The notes beneath the pieces are model-generated. The model was not told where the DNA came from, did not search any database, and worked only from the letters and a program-made list of their open reading frames with translations. Below, piece by piece: positions 61,249-64,000 of a DNA stretch of 64,000 nt (position 1 is the first letter of the stretch; the number at the start of each line of letters is the position of its first letter). This DNA is from Tenacibaculum caenipelagi (GTDB taxonomy: Bacteria; Bacteroidota; Bacteroidia; Flavobacteriales; Flavobacteriaceae): the NCBI RefSeq assembly GCF_004363005.1, contig NZ_SNYH01000005.1, forward strand, positions 308,610-372,609, written 5' to 3'. The position numbers were made by a program, and so were the translations under genes.

Positions 61249-61256
61249 TAATTTTG
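61249..61256 (+). promoter_or_regulatory. Possible -7 element of the KAS III-like gene
   Basis: TAATTTTG, perfect TAnnTTTG, but 84 bases before ATG 61341, so a moderate leader or a different start site is implied. Confidence 0.4.
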
Positions 61257-61340
61257 CAAAATTGACTATCAATAAAGAGGTTATAGTCAATAAAAATGCT
61301 TTATTTGTAATTATTCAACCCTAAAAAATTAGCACACCTA

Positions 61341-62405
61341 ATGAAGTCATCAGTAATTACAGGAACAGGTTCTTTCATCCCGTCAATCACAAAAGAGAAT
61401 TATAAATTTGACAAAAATGTATTTTTAAATGCAGATGGAACTACTATTAACAACCCCAATCCTATAATTATTGAAAAATTCAAGTCTATCACAGGTATTG
61501 ACGAACGTCGTTATGCTAAAGATGAGTATAAAGCTTCTGATTTAGGGTATTTGGCTGCTAAAAAAGCCATTGAAGACGCCAAGGTGAATCCTGAAGAATT
61601 AGATTATATCATTTTTGCCCACAATTTTGGAGATGTAAAAAAAGATGCTATACAAAGTGATATTCTTCCTAGTTTGGCTACTCGCGTAAAACATTTACTG
61701 CAGATAGAAAACCCAAACTGTGTTGCTTATGATATTTTATTTGGCTGTCCAGGATGGATTGAAGGTGTTATTCAAGCACAAGCCTTTATTAAAGCAGACA
61801 TAGCTAAGAAATGTTTAGTTATTGGTGGAGAAACCTTATCTAGAGTTATTGACATGAACGATCGAGACTCGATGATTTATAGTGATGGTGCTGGAGCTTG
61901 TATTATAGAAGCTGTAGATAAAAGCGATAGTGGAATATTAAGTCACGCTTCACAAACCTTCACTAAAGAGGAAGCTTATTTTTTATTTTTTGGAAACTCA
62001 AACGATAAAAGCAAAGACAAAGATGTTCGCTATATTAAAATGCATGGGAGAAAAATTTACGAGTTTGCCTTAAACAATGTTCCAAAAGCAATGCAAACTG
62101 CATTAGACAAGAGTGGTATTGCAATTGATGATGTTAAAAAAATATTTATACATCAAGCTAATGAAAAAATGGACGAAGCCATTATTAAACGTTTTTATCG
62201 TTTGTATAAAAAACCTGTTCCAGAAGGTGTAATGCCTATGAGTATTCATAAATTAGGGAATAGTTCTGTAGCAACTGTCCCTACCCTACTCGATTTAGTT
62301 TTAAAAGGAAATATTGAAAATCAAGAAGTAAAAAAAGGAGATGTAATCATTCTTGCTTCTGTCGGTGCAGGAATGAATATTAATGCAATTGTTTATAAGT
62401 ATTAA
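61341..62405 (+). CDS. 3-oxoacyl-ACP synthase III family protein
   Basis: 354 residues. Thiolase fold of the FabH type with catalytic triad Cys136 (LFGCPGWIEG), His271 (FIHQANEKMDEA) and Asn307 (HKLGNSSVATVP). Also ITGIDERRYAKDE and YSDGAGACIIE. It catalyses Claisen condensation of an acyl-CoA with malonyl-ACP. It is longer than E. coli FabH (317) and its segment between about 205 and 240 is lysine-rich, so it may be one of the additional KAS III paralogues of Bacteroidota rather than the housekeeping FabH. Single-gene unit. Confidence 0.88.
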   Translation: MKSSVITGTGSFIPSITKENYKFDKNVFLNADGTTINNPNPIIIEKFKSITGIDERRYAKDEYKASDLGYLAAKKAIEDAKVNPEELDYIIFAHNFGDVKKDAIQSDILPSLATRVKHLLQIENPNCVAYDILFGCPGWIEGVIQAQAFIKADIAKKCLVIGGETLSRVIDMNDRDSMIYSDGAGACIIEAVDKSDSGILSHASQTFTKEEAYFLFFGNSNDKSKDKDVRYIKMHGRKIYEFALNNVPKAMQTALDKSGIAIDDVKKIFIHQANEKMDEAIIKRFYRLYKKPVPEGVMPMSIHKLGNSSVATVPTLLDLVLKGNIENQEVKKGDVIILASVGAGMNINAIVYKY

Positions 62406-62465
62406 TAGTTTGTTAATCTGAAGAATTTCTTACTAAATATTCTCGCAAATCTAAAATGTAAGTAC

Positions 62466-62473
62466 TATTTTTG
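62466..62473 (+). promoter_or_regulatory. -7 element abutting guaA start
   Basis: TATTTTTG ends three bases before ATG 62477, which would place transcription start at or near the A of ATG. Confidence 0.5.
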
Positions 62474-62476
62474 CGC

Positions 62477-64000
62477 ATGCAACAACACAACGTACTTATA
62501 TTAGATTTCGGTTCGCAATACACGCAATTAATTGCGCGCCGCGTAAGAGAATTAAACATTTACTGTGAAATTCACCCTTACAACAAAATACCACAAAATT
62601 TAAACGATTTTAAAGCTGTAATCCTATCTGGAAGTCCGTCATCGGTTCGTTCAGAAGAAGCTCCTCATCCAGATTTATCTGAAATAAGAGGTCAAAAGCC
62701 ATTATTAGCAGTATGCTATGGAGCGCAATACTTATCTCATTTTTCTGGTGGATTAGTAGCTCCTTCGAATACTCGTGAATATGGTAGAGCTAACCTTTCT
62801 TTTATTAAAGAAGGAGAAGAATTCTTTAAAAACATTTCTGAAGGAAGCCAAGTATGGATGAGTCATTCAGACACCATTAAAGAATTACCTACTGGAGGGA
62901 CTTTATTAGCAAGCACGCACGATGTTGAAAATGCCGCTTATAAAATTGAGGGAGAAACTACCTATGCTATTCAATTTCATCCAGAAGTATATCATTCTAC
63001 AGATGGAAAACAATTATTACAAAACTTTTTAGTTAATATAGCTGGAGTTGCTCAAACTTGGACACCTGATTCATTTGTTGATGAAACGGTAGCTGAATTA
63101 AAAGCAAAGATTGGTAACGATAAAGTTGTTTTAGGATTGTCTGGTGGAGTAGATTCAACTGTAGCAGCTGTATTATTACACAAAGCAATTGGAAGCAACC
63201 TACACTGTATTTTCGTAAATAATGGATTATTACGTAAAAATGAATTTACCGATGTATTAAAACAATACGAAGGTATGGGGTTAAACGTTAAAGGTGTAGA
63301 TGCTTCGGCACGTTTTTTGGATGAACTAGCAGGTTTAAGTGATCCTGAAGCAAAGCGTAAAGCCATCGGTAAAGTTTTTATTGATGTTTTTGATGATGAG
63401 GCTCATCAAATAGAAGATGCTAAATGGTTGGCACAAGGAACGATTTATCCTGATGTGATTGAATCAGTTTCTGTAAACGGTGGACCTTCAGCTACTATAA
63501 AAAGTCATCACAATGTAGGTGGATTACCTGATTTTATGAAATTGAAAGTAGTAGAGCCTTTACGTATGATTTTTAAAGATGAAGTACGTCGCGTAGGTGC
63601 TTCTATGGGAATTGACAAAGAATTATTAGGTCGTCACCCATTTCCTGGTCCTGGTTTAGCTATTAGGATTTTAGGGGATATCACCGCAGAAAAAGTTCGT
63701 ATTTTACAAGAAGTAGATGCTGTATTCATCAACGGATTAAAAGAAAGCGGATTATACGATAAAGTATGGCAAGCCGGTGCTATTTTATTACCTGTGAACT
63801 CTGTTGGAGTTATGGGAGATGAAAGAACCTATGAAAAGGTAGTTGCCTTAAGAGCTGTAGAAAGTACTGACGGTATGACTGCTGATTGGGTAAATTTACC
63901 GTATGAATTTTTACAAAAAACATCAAATAAAATAATAAATAATGTGAAAGGTGTTAATAGAGTTGTGTACGATATCAGCTCGAAGCCACCTGCAACAATT
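62477..64000 (+). CDS. guaA: GMP synthase (glutamine-hydrolysing), 3'-truncated by the window
   Basis: 508 codons are present; the frame is still open at 64000 after SSKPPATI, which normally continues only with E-W-E and a stop. Glutamine amidotransferase domain: [20 protein letters not shown], Cys80 in [13 protein letters not shown], His/Glu in [11 protein letters not shown]-PPase domain: PP-loop [13 protein letters not shown], dimerisation region [16 protein letters not shown]. It converts XMP to GMP. The -7 element TATTTTTG ends three bases upstream of ATG, so the mRNA may be leaderless. Confidence 0.96.
   Translation, partial: MQQHNVLILDFGSQYTQLIARRVRELNIYCEIHPYNKIPQNLNDFKAVILSGSPSSVRSEEAPHPDLSEIRGQKPLLAVCYGAQYLSHFSGGLVAPSNTREYGRANLSFIKEGEEFFKNISEGSQVWMSHSDTIKELPTGGTLLASTHDVENAAYKIEGETTYAIQFHPEVYHSTDGKQLLQNFLVNIAGVAQTWTPDSFVDETVAELKAKIGNDKVVLGLSGGVDSTVAAVLLHKAIGSNLHCIFVNNGLLRKNEFTDVLKQYEGMGLNVKGVDASARFLDELAGLSDPEAKRKAIGKVFIDVFDDEAHQIEDAKWLAQGTIYPDVIESVSVNGGPSATIKSHHNVGGLPDFMKLKVVEPLRMIFKDEVRRVGASMGIDKELLGRHPFPGPGLAIRILGDITAEKVRILQEVDAVFINGLKESGLYDKVWQAGAILLPVNSVGVMGDERTYEKVVALRAVESTDGMTADWVNLPYEFLQKTSNKIINNVKGVNRVVYDISSKPPATI

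Overview
The window is about two-thirds A+T, and its genes are those of a gliding, marine-type member of the Bacteroidota, family Flavobacteriaceae (Tenacibaculum/Polaribacter-like; genus not proven). The evidence is gldJ and porV, a giant SprB-like adhesin with a type IX secretion (T9SS) type-B sorting domain followed by PorP/SprF and OmpA genes, a fused ccsBA gene, split methylmalonyl-CoA mutase subunits, many DUF families restricted to Bacteroidota, and recurrent Bacteroidota promoters (TAnnTTTG at about -7, sometimes TTTG 19-20 bases upstream).

Layout. 1-1.9 kb: 3' part of a large surface protein (ASH-like, PKD and nine BspA/DUF285 repeats). 1.9-11.1 kb: accessory envelope genes: DUF418 membrane protein; a DUF4440-DUF6249-ECF sigma factor-small membrane protein cassette; a SprB-repeat/FISUMP lipoprotein; then a tightly packed S41 peptidase, FG-GAP propeller, beta-lactamase-like hydrolase and DUF4386 protein. 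11.07-12.16 kb: a decayed gene and AT-rich non-coding DNA. 12.2-21.6 kb: the 2187-residue adhesin, PorP/SprF and an OmpA-type peptidoglycan-binding lipoprotein-like partner. 21.8-25.6 kb: housekeeping genes (DUF4230, YjbR, 5-FTHF cyclo-ligase, rho, DUF4293). 25.8-29.3 kb: NarL-type response regulator, duplicated non-coding element, unknown lipoprotein and TPR histidine kinase. 29.3-39.6 kb: phosphodiesterase, truA, ABC exporter, helical lipoprotein, cdaA, folP, DUF1599, DoxX-like protein, SRPBCC, crcB, crotonase, DUF1684 and a 76-residue protein. 39.76-40.07 kb: tRNA-Pro(GGG) and tRNA-Thr(TGT). 40.1-49.2 kb: udk, divIC-like, mutA/mutB, psd, ccsBA and a small membrane protein. 49.3-55.1 kb: start of a polysaccharide export locus (PglF/CapD-like dehydratase, Wza, Wzc kinase, and a convergent PHP phosphatase). 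55.3-64 kb: GlcNAc-kinase-like, murF, gldJ, porV, cdd, KAS III and guaA, cut by the window end three codons short of its usual C-terminus.

How the parts fit. GldJ, PorV, the type-B adhesin and its PorP/SprF and OmpA partners belong to gliding and T9SS. PorU, which commonly sits beside porV in this family, is not between gldJ and porV here. Wza, Wzc and the phosphatase form a capsule/EPS export control unit in which the kinase has a 7 x Gly-Tyr tail encoded by an in-frame hexanucleotide repeat.

Most notable unexplained structure: a roughly 130-bp element duplicated between the response regulator and the lipoprotein gene (26418-26703), with terminal inverted repeats, competing pairings, spaced C-tracts and a final T9 run; two perfect inverted repeats in the gldJ-porV promoter region; and several genes whose -7 element abuts the start codon, suggesting leaderless mRNAs. 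I saw no CRISPR array, insertion sequence, integrase or phage gene.
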